Origin: Antitrichia curtipendula
Lineage: Eukaryota; Streptophyta; Bryopsida; Hypnales; Leucodontaceae
DNA length: 64,000 nucleotides
Direction of reading: 5' to 3'
Assembly: GCA_951230915.1 (NCBI GenBank)
Contig: OX579635.1
Span: forward strand, 17,918,001 to 17,982,000
Shown one piece after another: positions 44,822 through 57,855 of the stretch. How positions within the stretch are numbered: the stretch's first letter is position 1; each line of letters starts with the position of its first letter. The notes under the pieces were generated by a model, which saw nothing but the letters and a program-made list of their open reading frames with translations, had not been told where the DNA came from and did no database searches. The position numbers and the translations under genes were made by a program.

Positions 44822-45917
44822 GAGCATCTCCTGCAGCCCCCCTAATTTTTGGATGATAAGAGCATTTGAAATGCATTACATGTTATTCAGCCCCTGTGGA
44901 GGGTTGCAAGTTCCCCGGGGTTCCCAGACTCTGAAACTGTCTGGAATTGCGCCACAGCAGCTGCATGACGTGGCTAAGCGACTGTCACGTCATACAAAAA
45001 ATTCAAAAATTCAAAAATTCAAAAAAATAAAATTATTCATCTTGTTTTACCATATTAAGATTTTTTTTTTTTTCAAAAAAGAAAATTCTGATAGCGGCCG
45101 TTCTTTTGCTGTTGGGGGAACAACGTCGGGAATAGGCCCGAAACGGCCCTCTAGACCCCCAAAAAATCATCTAATGGCGCCCATTAGCACAAACACTATT
45201 ACCATTGTGCCGAGTCAAGATTGTTTTCTAATAAAAATTGTGCTCCAATGCAACCGTTATTGGGAACTCTAATTCCACGGCCTCGATAATCACCTAGAAC
45301 CAGCTAACTTGGACAATGTGAAGGGCCTACGAGTTGGTCGGTGTAGAAATAATCATTATTGTCAACACACTTTTCAAGCATTGGTATATGTGCTAATCAA
45401 TTCAACCTTCCCTTGTTTCCATGAAAAGTCTTTTTTTAATATAAATTATTTTCTTTCTTTCTTTTTATAATACCAAAAAGTCCTTTTGATGGTGGGAATG
45501 TGGGATTGCCGGCTTTGCATTGGATTGATTTTTTCAAGAAAAAACCGACACTTCCAAGGCCTCATGGAATGGCTTGCCATTTACCATTACAAGGCTTATA
45601 TGTTGAGTATGCATTGTGAATGCTCTAAGCAATCAATTTTAGTACATGTTTCCCCCTACTTTTACTTTCATACACCAAATAAGTCATATTTGAAGGGGTC
45701 ACTAACCCCTCTACAAGCTATATTTTTTCCTAGGATTAGCAAGTTGTCATAATAAATGATAATTTACTCTTTGCTTTTGCAGATTTTGTGACTTGTGATT
45801 GGTTGGAAGTATATTTTAGTGAATTGTAGTGTTGGAGACACAAGGGACCATCCACTCTAAATTGGTCCAACTACAATTGAAAGGGCCTTGGTATTCGGAG
45901 GATTGCAGGAGATGCTC
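44822..45917. mobile_element. Tourist/Harbinger-like element (1.1 kb, GAGCATCTCCTGCA ends)
   Basis: GAGCATCTCCTGCA at the left is perfectly inverted at the right. The flanks are TAA and TAG (one mismatch in a 3-bp duplication). It has a nested MITE at 44874-45176 and no coding capacity. Confidence 0.7.
44874..45176. mobile_element. CATTA-ended MITE, copy A (303 bp)
   Basis: It begins CATTACATGTTATTCAGCC and ends AAATCATCTAATG, so the termini are imperfect inverted repeats (CATTASATG). It shares TTCCCAGACTCTGAAACT, GCAGCTGC and CGGCCGTTCTTTT blocks with copies at 59737-60028 and 60984-61288. Confidence 0.75.
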
Positions 45918-46016
45918 TAGCTTCAGATGATTTTAAAATAAAGTAAGCTACCTTACTCTGTTCACATTTTTGAAACAAATGACATGGAATTTCATTGCTA
46001 AGGAATACCTGCCTTA

Positions 46017-46417
46017 AAGCATCTCCACTATAATACAGAAGAACTGGACGGAATGCAAATGGCCCAGGTTGGACTATTTTTTAACCACATCGTTTTCTTG
46101 CCAACTGAATAGAAGAACCTGAGCTCACCAAACTTTGAACAGAATCTTGCGATGGCCGTTCAATTCTTCAACGAGCCCTTATTTAGGAGCTTCATTAGAA
46201 CAGGAGCGTCATTTTGTTGGGAGCATTGAGCTACGAGGTTGAAAAAGAACAAGAGCTCGGTAGAAGCTAGGAAATAACACTCCAAAAGTTGTGTGCATTG
46301 AATTGAATAGTTGTCAAAATTCAAGGTCTGGGTGGAAGACGCCCAACTTTGTGTAAGCAACAAACAACTTTCAAACTTTTTGTTTGCTTCATATTGCATG
46401 TCACAATGTGGATGCTC
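46017..46417. mobile_element. Tourist-like MITE (401 bp, TSD TTA)
   Basis: The ends are AAGCATCTCCACTATAAT and, inverted, GAGCATCCACATTGTGAC. TTA flanks both sides (46014-46016 and 46418-46420). Same GAGCAT end class as 44822-45917 and 46996-47382. Confidence 0.75.
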
Positions 46418-46420
46418 TTA

Positions 46421-46992
46421 ACTTACTTTTTTTACTACTGCCCCTACTATTGTCCACTTATCTAGTGACTATCACCAATTGGTCATCATCAGCCAAAATT
46501 GCATGCTTGGATGCAGTCGGTGGATGCCTGCTATAATTTAATCATTTTATGGTAACATATTATCATGATTTGTATCATGTAAATTTACTCACAAGCAAGT
46601 GAAACTGAAAAGCATGAAAACCAATGAATTAAGAATAAAACACCCAAAATTGTCAAATTAACCAATTTAGCAACAATCTTTTCATGCTTAGAAGGTATTA
46701 TGCCTCCTTAGATGCATATGAGGGACTTATCAAATAATGCAAAATTTGGAGGTGGCAGAGAAGTTGTACAAAACAATTTTGTTCATTATTTGATACTAAG
46801 GTTCCCTTTCAAGAATGCAAAAGTGCCCCCTACCTCATTGGCAAACAATGTTTATGTAGTGGAATAGGGGTTCAAGAAAACTAGTGGAGAAATAGGAGGG
46901 CACCATGTAGTTTGGTGGTGCCTTGGTTTGACATCACAAGCTATTTAGACCCTCCAATGCAGAATGCAAATGGAAGAAACCTCACTTGTTAT
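46421..46992. other. AT-rich spacer
   Basis: Nothing recognisable between the two neighbouring MITEs. Confidence 0.45.
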
Positions 46993-46995
46993 TGA

Positions 46996-47382
46996 GAGCA
47001 TGGCCACCCAAGCGCATTGGGCACAAAGGCAATGCCCTCTGGCAAGCCCTTAGCAGAATTTGCACCCCACCATTGCTCTCCCAATAGAGCAGCCACTTCA
47101 AAATAAGGATCTACCACTCAACAATTGAGGGTCTCTTTGGTATCACATGACCGTGAATTGAGGAGAATCCTCTTCAACAATTGTTTGAACGTGCCAAAAA
47201 TACATTGTGCAATAGCACGTAACAATTCATTGCCGATGAAGATGTAGCACAAGCTACTACATAGCTTCTAAATGTGTGATTGCGTGGATTTAGAGCGCGT
47301 AAGGGTGGAGTGGGGGGGTGAGCCCCGCCTACAACTCCTGGGCCTGTAGCAACTACTTTGGTGCATCAAGGTGGCCATGCTC
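46996..47382. mobile_element. Tourist-like MITE (387 bp, TSD TGA)
   Basis: GAGCATGGCCACC at the left is perfectly inverted at the right, with TGA on both sides (46993-46995, 47383-47385). GC is higher than in the surroundings; no coding capacity. Confidence 0.75.
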
Positions 47383-47385
47383 TGA

Positions 47386-48251
47386 CTCAAGTTGGTTACC
47401 CACACTAGCCCACAATTTTTGTATTTGCACTTCAAATTTAGCATTGATGTTCAATGGCATATATTGATGGAAGAAGCTCCTTGACAACTACATTCCAAGT
47501 CTCGCTACTGAATAAGATCGAACATGTCCACCTTCACGCGCTAGGGATCTGACACTCTTCAAATGTGGATGAAAAGGGCTACAAGCCCTTCATAATATTC
47601 TCTTGACACTCAAGCCTAGCGTGTCAAGGAATGATCCTTGAAATGGTGCAGTGGTTTCCCAGTTGGATTGTAAGTTGTATCCGTGACCATTTTTGTTTGT
47701 TGGAGTCAATGTTTATATTCTTGTTGCTGTTTCTGAAGTTCAATGCATTGAACCAGAGGTTTGGAAAAAATTCCAATGTTCGTCAGTGATGAAACATTAG
47801 CAACAGTTAAATCCCTTTGTCATAGGCGGGGTAGGTTACTCAGGAGCTAACACCGGTGCTTGAATACTGTCATGGGTTGTCAACGAGTCATCTTGCTTCT
47901 CTCTGCAATAATTCTGGTATAACTAATTGAAACAAGCAATTTTCAATCCCTAAATCCAATAAACTTAAATATGGAACCCCTAATATGAAAAATGGGTCCG
48001 CGTTGTGCTATGGTTCAAACACAACCATGGTTTATTTTATGCACGAGTTTTCTCCAATTAGCTACCACCAAAAGATGTTGGTTATTTTTCTTAGTTAATG
48101 TTGATTGTTAGTCAAACTTTGTCTAGAAATCACCCAAGTATCACATGAGTATTGAAGAAACTAAGGTAGAAACATCCAAAACCGTCCTTGAACCCATTCA
48201 TGCACAACAAATTTCCCTTGACTTCCATTAAAGTGACCCTTAAAAATGTCA
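47386..48251. other. AT-rich spacer
   Basis: No feature supported. Confidence 0.45.
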
Positions 48252-48513
48252 TTAACCCCTAAAAGACCAGCATGCATTTTTTGGCAACATACAAATTTTG
48301 AGCAAGTACCTGTGACTCGAGATTTACATATTTTAGGTTGAAATTTAAATATAAGGTGGGGACAAGAAATATCTATCATATGCACTAAATTTCATGACAT
48401 TTGAAAATAGGAGTCAAACATTATGGCCTAAATTTTTATTTTTTTCCTTGGCAATCTGGGCAAATAAAAAATCACCTTTTTCAAAACAAAAATTTGAAAT
48501 TAGTTTTTTAGAG

Positions 48514-48554
<41 letters not shown>

Positions 48555-49368
48555 TTTGAATCATTCCATTTTGATCAATGAGTCAAAAGTTATGAGGAGT
48601 TTTAGTTTGTGGATAGTTCATATATTCTCTATTCTAAAATAAACTTTGAAGTCCTTTATCTTACTCAATTTTCAATATTTTTTGAAATAAAATAAAATCA
48701 TTGGATGTATATTGTATATTATTACAACATTTCAACCATTGGGATTGGCATTTTTCAATTCCATAACTAAATTGTTAACAATTTATTATTTTGAATCATT
48801 ATCTATTTCTTTCTACTTACTATTTTTTCATGTATGTCACTAGAAGAAAACCTTGTTGCATTCAATACAATCTAGGTGATGTTTTATGTTTCTTATAACA
48901 AAATGCGTTAAATCCAACGCAAATTAAATTTTAACGCGTTTTGTTACAAAAAATATAAAACGTCGCCTAGATTGTGTTGAATGCAACAAGGTTTTCTTCT
49001 AGTGTGTTATATACAATTCCAAATGATTTTAAATTTTTCATGCATATAGCCAACTCGTCTAGAAAAAATAATCAAAAGGAGCATCACCATTTGGAACATT
49101 TTTTCATGCAAAAGTGACCTTGTGAAGTGCAACTACCTTGTTTTTTGCAGGGCCAAAAAAAATGATTTTATTGAATTTGAATGCTTATAGCTTGCAATCC
49201 ATGCGGTGGAAATTTCTGAAAATTTTACCACATGTTTTTAAATCAGAATACTACAAGATCCTATGGTTACATGTGTAAAAAAAAATTCAAAAATTTGGTA
49301 CTTGTACTAGGAATGGCAATTCTTGAGCGTTTTTGGTGAAAATATAGTCAATGAATTGAAGGGGTTAA
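48252..49368. mobile_element. TTAACCCCTA family, member R1 (1.12 kb with an insertion)
   Basis: It begins TTAACCCCTAAAAGACCAGC and ends GAAGGGGTTAA, so the borders are inverted. The interior aligns along its length with R2 (57009-57855): AGCATG, ATATGCACTAA, TTTGGCAACA, GCGGTGGAAAT and CTACAAGATCCTA blocks in the same order. It contains a (TA)n run at about 48514-48550 and a nested CACTA-type MITE. Without the MITE it is about 0.95 kb. No coding capacity. Confidence 0.75.
48838..49004. mobile_element. 167-bp CACTA-derived MITE (TSD tgt)
   Basis: CACTAGAAGAAAACCTTGTT at the left is inverted at the right, and pairing continues through most of the element. It is flanked by tgt on both sides. 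The related R2 element lacks it and shows a single tgt at the same point, an empty-site proof of insertion. The ends resemble the large CACTA element's CACTACAAGAAAAC. Confidence 0.9.
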
Positions 49369-50712
49369 ATTGTCCCCAAGCCTTATTTAAATGCAATTAG
49401 TTGACTTCTGATTTTGTTAGATTTCAATTCCAGATCCAGCTATGTAATGGTGTCAGTGATCTACGGAGCTTCCACTTTGAAATTCGTAGAAATTACATGC
49501 TATATCCAATAAAAATTATTGATTTTCAATTGCTTATACTACAAAAGTACATTTTTTTTCTAGAAAAGGATGCCTCCAACTATTCTGAATTGCTTATATA
49601 AAGGGTTCTAGGTGTTTCCACCGTACTGGCTACTTCTCCAAGATACAACAAAAGCACCGAATGCACCTCACTTTCCTTCATTCGAGAATAAGGTAGATGA
49701 CCTAATTCCAATCACTTAAGCGATTGGGCCCATATCCAGCATGCGGAAGGTTGAGGAAATTTTTCCTCGTCTGCACCAATACATTTGAAGAGGATTGCAT
49801 ATTTTTTGAGAATTTCATTCTAAAAATTGAAATTATTACGAATTTTAGACGGGAAGATTCTATTTGCCCTGAAATCGTCATGTAGAATTCCCTATTTCGG
49901 ACCACCTGAGCATACAAATCTAACAGTGCTTTATTACTGAAATAGAGAATTGCAAACTCGAAATCTGCTTTAACAAGACACCACATATCGTAAAGCCTCA
50001 AATGATCAGTTACTGCTGTCCACTTGCTCCGAAATACAAAACTATATGTTTTGGAAATAGATCGGTCTATGCTGCAAAAACAGGATGACGATCGGAAATG
50101 GGTCCACTCCCTTAGCCCAATACCATCAAAGTTCAGATTCTCAGTGAGCCTCAGACTGCGAATTGTCGCACTGCTTCCTTGTCAGAGTCTGGTGCGAACT
50201 ACGTTACGGCCTCTCGAACCGAATGGCAGAGCAGAGGAGCACCCAGCCGTTCCTTTGCCAACTGACGGTGCTTTCAGCGGTTAGGTAGGAGGCTCAGAAA
50301 CGGAACATCGAAGGGCTGGTCCGCCTTTTTCATGTATTTCATTGGACGGGAAGCGTGTAGCTCATTTTTTTCAGACAAAGATAAACAGATGAGGAATCTA
50401 ACCCAAGTGGTTTCGTATTTTTCCAAGCATTTTTGAATGACTTATGAATTTTCAAACGAGTTGGGTTGTAGGTCCCTATTTATGACCCTAGGTCTTCTAT
50501 AAACGGGTCACTTGCAATTCTATAGAAAGATAGGGAAAGCAAAGCAAATGGTTGGCTCTTGCAATTGATAATGCTTTTTTCCTTGATTCATTCAATGACT
50601 ATACATGTCAATTTCAGAACCAACTCATATCTATTTTATAACCATTTATAGGGTCTGTTCTTAATGCCCGTTCCATTTCAGAGACTCCTTCATTACTCTT
50701 GCCAGTTCTCAC
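49369..50712. other. Spacer with a GC-richer islet
   Basis: Mostly AT-rich. Positions about 50080-50330 are clearly GC-richer than both sides, without introns, known domains or repeat ends. Source not identified. Confidence 0.45.
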
Positions 50713-51080
50713 AAACCCCCATTCCACTTGGGAGGGGCACCTGCTTCATGGAAAAATATTTTTGTAGTATTGGCAATTGAAATCATGAATTAAGAAGAAA
50801 AATAGAATTTTTGGATGTGGCATAAAATTACTTTGAACCCCCATTCCACTTGGGAGGGGCACCTGCTTCATGGAAAAATATTTTTGTAGTATTGGCAATT
50901 GAAATCATGAATTAAGAAGAAAAATAGAATTTTTGGATGTGGCATAAAATTACTTTGAACCCCCATTCCACTTGGGAAGGGCACCTGCTTCATGGAAAAA
51001 TATTTTTGTAGTATTGGCAATTGAAATCATGAATTAAGAAGAAAAATAGAATTTTTGGATGTGGCATAAAATTACTTTGA
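50713..51080. repeat. 122-bp tandem repeat, three copies
   Basis: Units starting AACCCCCATTCCACTTGGGA at 50714, 50836 and 50958 are nearly identical. The following single-copy sequence (about 51080-51180) is related to 60430-60550 near R3. Confidence 0.9.
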
Positions 51081-51532
51081 ATTTTCAGAGTGGAAGCTCC
51101 ATGGGCCATTGAATCCGTCACATAGCTTGGTCATAAAACCAAAATTTAGAAAATCAACAATCAACTAATTGCAATTAGTCCATGTAGGACCACAAGGCCA
51201 CCATGTGGCTTTTGTAACTACATTTGTAAAAGAATTGAAATGTGAACCTTCCTAATAGTCCATGACCAATAAAGAGACCTTGGACAAAATTTTCCATTAA
51301 ATCCGTTGGTGTAATCTCATCCAGAAATGATCGACTGTGCAATTTTTGGTAAACTTTACAAGAACATAGAAGGTGCTTTGGGTTGTCAAGGGCTAGTTGG
51401 GCAACAACACAAGCAAGGCTCAATGTAAATACACTTGGATTATAGATTTCTATGCAATTGCATGTAGTTTAGCTAACAATAGGAGGGACAACAATGTATT
51501 AGTTTAGGAAGGAACTGAGGTGCTTGGGGGAG

Positions 51533-52508
51533 TTAACCCTAGACCGCCCAAGAGGACAGAAAGTGTCTTCACATAGTTTTAAGTTAAATTCAAAGTACTG
51601 TAACTTTTGCATCCGATGTCCAAATGCAATAAAACTTGTTGGAGAATTTGCACCTTTTCTTCTAGTTTGTGTGGTAAAATTTTCAAATCAATATAATAGG
51701 TAATGATTTTATGAAAGTCAATCAAAGTTCACAAGCTCAATGTGATTCACCAAAATGCACTTCATGGCTACAACTTCGGGGGCTTGTATCTCCTTCATCC
51801 AATGTTAGATTTCAATAAAATTTGGTGGGTTAAAATCCCCTTGAAGTCTACTTATTGTGGTGAAACTTTCATGTCAATACAAGTTGTTTTGAATTTTTGG
51901 GAGCAATTCAAAATTCAAAATCCCGTCATTTTGCAACTACAATGAACTTTGGCGGTTTGTATCTTCCTTATATAGTGTTCGATTTCAATAATTTTTTGGG
52001 GGGAAGTAGCGCATACTAGTCTAGTTAGTGTGGCTAAAATTTCACATCAATCGAAGAAGTTGCCAATGACTGAGAAGCATTCTATTAGAAGGAGGTTCAG
52101 CTGTAGATGTGTTTTTTGCAACTTTTCTTGCTTATTTTTGACATTTGCAAGTCATTTTGCAAACACATTGAGTCAATTGAATGAAACTTTTTTTCACCAA
52201 TGCATTTGCGTGTTGGTTTTGAATCACTTTGTAGTTTAAAGTTTTTTCATTTGATTAGGTTTAGAGATCAAATTTGGCCTCTAAATGTGTTTTTAGGAAA
52301 ATTTCAGCATTCTTTTTCAACACTAAAACATTATAATCTTGCAATCTATGCGGTCAAATGACTTCAAATTTGATACATGACATCTACAACATGTTTACTA
52401 CATGATTGTATGGTTAAGATCTGTATAACTTAGTCACATTTAGATTTATAGCACTTCAAAAACTACACTAATTTTCACCCAAATCGGCCATGGGCGGTCT
52501 AGGGTTAA
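51533..52508. mobile_element. TTAACCCCTA family, member R5 (976 bp)
   Basis: TTAACCCTAGACCGCCCA (51533-51550) is perfectly inverted at 52491-52508. The interior shares phrases with the other members (GCAATCTATGCGGT, ATGGTTA). No coding capacity. Confidence 0.75.
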
Positions 52509-54511
52509 CAAACGCGTGCTAGAATAGTGCAAGGGTCATTGCTCAATGCAAAGTGAACAAAATTCAACCATGATTTCAATGTTCAAGGTCAGCATTTGCT
52601 AAAGCAACATTGGAAATCATAAGAGTTGTTGGAATTAGCAAGGCATTGTGAACATTTTATTTCCACCCTTGAGATAAAGTGGGCACAATTAAGTTTTATT
52701 TTGTTGAGTTGAAACCCCTAAGGTTGGATGCCTAGACATCATTCAATTGGCCTTCCAAGCAATGAACGAGCATTTTTTAGTAATAAAATCCAAGTATTTC
52801 CAAATTTCACCTAAAACTAATAAACATTATAAAAATTAGTTTTGGGATTTAGGGGCCAAAATTCAAGCCTTCTAATTTGAAGTTATAGCTTTCAAACTTT
52901 TAATTAATCTATATTGTAGAGTACTAAATGTCTATTTTGAAATGGTAAAACACTTTGTAATCAAACCTTTTCAGCAAAAGTTACAATTGGATGATGTTTT
53001 GGCTACTATTTATCTTAAAGAAATTTCATCCAACATTTTATATTGTCTGGTATGCCCAAATTGACTTTTACTTCCAAATATTTGTTCTAAATTGTGACAA
53101 GATTTTGAGATTCTTTTTTGGCTCTAATTGGATGAATAGTCTAATTGAGTACCAAGTTTCATCCTATTCTTTTTTCTAAGTGCAAAATGTTTTTTGAAAC
53201 CTCTAAGGATCACCTATGTGAATTAAATTTCAAAGTTTGTATTTTAGTAAACTACATGTTTTAATTCTAACGCCTAGCTTCTAATTAACTAATGATTATG
53301 TAATAAAAAGAAAAAAGAAAAGAAAAAAGGTGAGGTAAATATAATCCAACAATGAGATTTTTTTAGCAATTTAATTTAACCTTGTGGAACATTTTTTTCA
53401 AAGAATTTTAAAAACTAAGTTAAAAAATAAATCCAATATGCCATTTTCTCAAGAAGATGCAATAATTATTTGCAAAATAAGAAGCTCCATAATTTTCACA
53501 TCACTCATCCAAATGGAATGAATCAAATCTATCTATGTAGGTAAGTTGAAATAAAATTTGTTTCTTATAGGTTATATTTTTACTACTTAACAAATTGCAT
53601 TAGGGGCTTGGGGTGGTATAATTTTTGTTCCCTAAAATCTATTGAAATACAATTTGAATTATACTTCTAAAAACTCATTGTGTTTTTTAATCTTCCAAAT
53701 CAATTTTAAAAATTCACGTTAAAAATTGAGGTCACACAAGCCTATCCAATGTTCCAAGTATCCCCTAATGGGACTTTGGCGAGGACTTTGGGACTTTAGG
53801 AATTAAAATGTATAAATTAGAAGTTGATACTTGATTGAAGAAAAAAAATAAACCTCTTAACACACACACACACACACATTTTCAAAATTGAATTAGAAAC
53901 ACAATTTTATTTGCTTATTCTATTTTCACTCCCTTGCAAAATAAAACTCTTCAAAACTTTCATCTCATCATTCAAATTGAACGATTAAAATATTTTTGCA
54001 TAGGTATCAATTTACTAAATCAAATAGAGAAAGAGCTCAAGAGAACATATATTTTAAGTTACTGAGTTTGACACTGAAATTGAAAAAAACTTATAACTTT
54101 TGCAATACTTATTGGAAATGTAAGAAGAAAGCTCTCATGTAAATTAGAACATTTAGTGTTGTGAATAAAGATTTCATAGAGTCAATAGAGCATATTCTGA
54201 AAAAAGCATACTTGAGTTCTCAAGAAATCTAAGGTGGGCTCTTCAGTCCAATGGGGGTTACCAATATAATACATACTATAACAATTGTGTCAATATGGTA
54301 ATCATTAGAATGTTTTGTATTGACATAATGACTTCTTTTTAGTATGTCCGAGCAAAAAAATTAAAAAACATTGAGACTACTGATAATTAGTACGTAGGAA
54401 TTTTTGTGATCTAAGATAAGTGCATCTAATTCAGACTCCTTTCTAAATTGACCTTTACATATGCTTGCCTAAAATGTACAATTATTGGTCATGGAAATAT
54501 AGGGTTGCTTT
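52509..54511. other. AT-rich spacer with CA microsatellite
   Basis: (CA)9 at 53861-53878. Nothing else supported. Confidence 0.5.
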
Positions 54512-55433
54512 TTAACCCCTAAAACCCTGTTTGTCCCCTCGGGGGACAATTTGGGTCCGGGTAGGTTCCTGTGACCTCAATTTGTAGAGAAATTTTTTGG
54601 GATTTTTTGAGGTTGTGCGGTTTTGCGAGAGCTTTGTGGATATATAATTTTTATTTCAAATGGTGCCCGGGAGAAAAAGTTATGCCAAAAATAGAGTTTG
54701 GCGGGCAGCACAAAAAAATCACAGAAAGTCAAAATAAATTTCTTAAATATTTTTTTCAAAATCTATGTCTTTTTGTCTACATTTGAAGCTTTGATTTATT
54801 CTATTTGGACTAATAATGAAAAAGTTATGGTCGATCTTAGTTTTTCGGGCAATTTAAGCATCTTCTTGAAAAAATAACTTTTAGGACTCATTTTTGAGTG
54901 CAATTTTTACAATTTTCAGAATTCTTTTTTTAGACAAGGTTGAATTTGCTTTCTAGAACAATCTCACCGTTGGGATTATGGTATTTCAATTTTGTCTTAG
55001 AGCTATTAACGATCTAGTTATTCCTTCAATTTTGAACCAACTTCTACTTAACAATTTTTTAATGAGTAAAAATTTAGTGTTTTTTTCTTGATTTTTTTTC
55101 CTAGATTTTCAATTGAAGTATTCAACATATAAACTTAGAAAATCAAAATCAACAATACAAAAAATTTAAGTTAAATAGGTTCAAAGCCCAAAAATCTAGT
55201 CAAGCAAGGTGCAAAAAAACTTGTTTTCTTCACTTTGAATGCAAATATCTTGCAATCTGATTGTTCAAAGTTTCTGAAATTTCTTGCACACATTCTCATG
55301 CTAGTCTAGTATAAGATCCTACGGTTAGATATGCAAAAAACAACAATTTTTATAGTTTTTTGCTCTTTGCAATAGAAGTGGCAATTTTGAGTGTGTTTTG
55401 ATGGAGAAAAGGCCTTGGGGTTTTAGGGGTTAA
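54512..55433. mobile_element. TTAACCCCTA family, member R4 (922 bp)
   Basis: It begins TTAACCCCTAAAACCC and ends GGGTTTTAGGGGTTAA. It shares ATAAGATCCTACGGTTA and GGCAATTTTGAGTG near the right end with R1 and R2. Diverged from the others. Confidence 0.65.
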
Positions 55434-57008
55434 TACACCTATTTTCAAGGTCATTGCAAGAAACAACCACTGTTTTGTAGCATCTATCATAGTACTTGTT
55501 GTACACTTGTACTATGACATGTTGGAAAAAAATATCTAAAAATAAAATATAGATAATGAGTATAATATTAAAGATAATATGTCATCAAAATCTGAGATCT
55601 AAGAAAAATCTAGGTAAAAAGTAATTCACAAAATAGAGTTACTACATTTTTGAAGAAATTAGCCACTAATTTATAAAAATAGGATTTTTAAAGAAAAAAA
55701 CTAAAACTTGAACATTTGGGAGGACTTTATGGTGACAAGATTTCATAGAAAGAATAATCTTGAAACCATTTTCAATGTTAAGAAATGCTTGCGCAAAGGA
55801 TCCCTATTTACATGGACATGGAGGGCATAAAATAAATTATTTTTAGATGCCCCTTGGTAGGCATATGCCTTCCTAGTGTGGCAATAGATCACAAAAATTC
55901 CAACTCTAGATCATTAAATTTGGATATTCCTAACATTGTGAAAAACCCTAAATCTCAAATTGTGACAAGTTATCAAAATTCACTTTTAAGTTTTTGAATA
56001 TTTTTTAAAATTTCAAAAAAATAAAAGATCTGATTAACATCAAGTTAGGCATCTCCAATAAAAAAATTCATGTTCTTAGGACTTGGAATTCAAAAGTTAT
56101 AGCGGAAGAGAAAAAATCACTCCAATTGTGACTCAAAATAGGACTACACTAAATTTGGTAAATAGTGTTGGCTACACTAATTGTCAACAATAACACTAAT
56201 TGTGATTAGCAAGGATAGTGTTAGAAAATTATTTATCCAATCTAACACTATTTTAGTTCTATAGTAAAAATTTTGATGGCGGGAGGTAGAAATTAGAGTT
56301 TCCTAGGGAAGGGCCAGAGTTTGACGATGGGAGTTAAGTACCCCTACACTATTTACACATAAGTTGAAAAATAGTGTTGGGGGTAAAAAACATGGAACAA
56401 CACTAATTATCACCCAACACTATTTACCAATTTTAGTGCAGTGTTTTTTGCAAAGTTGCAATGACCCTTCAGCACTTTGAAAATGCATAGTTTGTTCAAA
56501 TTGTGTCTAAAAAATGCATTAGAAGAAACTCTAGAATATTCTTTAGACTTCCAAAAGATCAATTCAAAAAAAATTAGGCACCATAATAGGAACCATAATT
56601 AATTGTTTGTAGATTCAACTCATTGTAGTTTTTTCATACATATATTCTATAAATTGGAAAAAAACTCTTGCTTGAGAGTATTAAGAGGCAGTGTCATTTG
56701 TTTGAATTTTACAAATCGCTCAAGTGCAAGATGAAGACTTTTATTTTTGCTATTTTAAACTCTATTCATCCATTTGGGTTATAAAGTTTACTACAATAAG
56801 AAAAATTTGGTCATTAATGGCCCCTAGCTTAGATGGAATTGTTAAAATGTTGCCCCAAGAAACTTGGAAAACCCTATACTCATGTTGCTACAATAATATC
56901 TAAGCCTAGTCAATTTTACATTGCAAAAAAATTACACTTGAAAGAAGTCAAAGAATTATTGAAGCAACCAATGGAGATTGAAGCATTTTTTTACTTCAAA
57001 GTAGCCGT
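55434..57008. other. AT-rich spacer containing a CACTA-like foldback
   Basis: No gene supported; see the foldback at 56147-56438. Confidence 0.45.
56147..56438. mobile_element. 292-bp foldback with CACTAAA ends
   Basis: CACTAAATTTGGTAAATAGT at the left and its near-perfect complement at the right (CCAACACTATTTACCAATTT before TAGTG). The word AACACTA recurs inside. No matching 3-bp flanks, so insertion is not proven. Confidence 0.6.
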
Positions 57009-57855
57009 TTAATCCCTAAAGGATCAGCATGTGTTTTTTGGCAACACAAATTTTTTGGGCATGTATATGTGACCAAAGATTTGCATATTTTGGACTAAAA
57101 TTTTAATAGAAGGCGGAGATGAGGAATTTCTTTTATATGCACTAAGATTCATGACATTTGAAAATATGAGTCAAAAGTTACAGCCTAATATGTTATTTTT
57201 TTTCTCCAAAGTTATATATATGTGGAAAACTTTGAATTATTTCATTTTGCCCAACAAGTCAAAAGTTATGAGCAGTTTTGGATTTTCTACTCTAAATTAA
57301 ACTTTGAAGCCCATTATCTTACTCAATTTTCAATGTTTTCTGAAAAAAATACAATCATAGTATGTAGATTGTTTATTACAACATTGCAACTATTGAGATT
57401 GGCATTTTTCAATTTCATAACTAAATTCTTAACAATTTAGTATTTTTAATCATTCTCTACTTCTTTCTACTTGCTATTTTTTTCCTATATGTTGTACAAT
57501 TTCAAATGACGTGAAATTTTTCAAGCATGTAGCCAACTTGTCTAGAAAAAAAAATCCAAATAAGCACACCATTTAGACCATTTTTTCATAGAAAAGTGAG
57601 CTTGTGAAATGCAGCTGCCCTGTTTTTTGCAGGACCAAAAAATGATTTTAGTGAATTTGAATGCTTATATGTTGCAATCCACACGGTGGAAATTCCTAAA
57701 ATTTTTACCACATGTTTCCAAGTCAGTATACTACAAGATCCTACGGTTACATGTGTCAAAAAAAGTTTTTTTTTCAAACTTTTTGTACTTAAATTAGAAA
57801 TGGCAGTTTTGGAGTGGTTTTGGTGAAATCATACTCAAAGAAATTAAGGGGTTAA
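57009..57855. mobile_element. TTAACCCCTA family, member R2 (847 bp)
   Basis: It begins TTAATCCCTAAAGGATCAGC and ends TTAAGGGGTTAA. It is colinear with R1 along its length and lacks the CACTA MITE found there, so it gives the reference for that insertion. No coding capacity. Confidence 0.75.

Noticed and set aside
49702..50001. 99-residue minus-strand ORF as an organelle-derived gene
   Set aside because: The peptide matches no organelle protein I can recognise, and the region is AT-rich non-coding in character.
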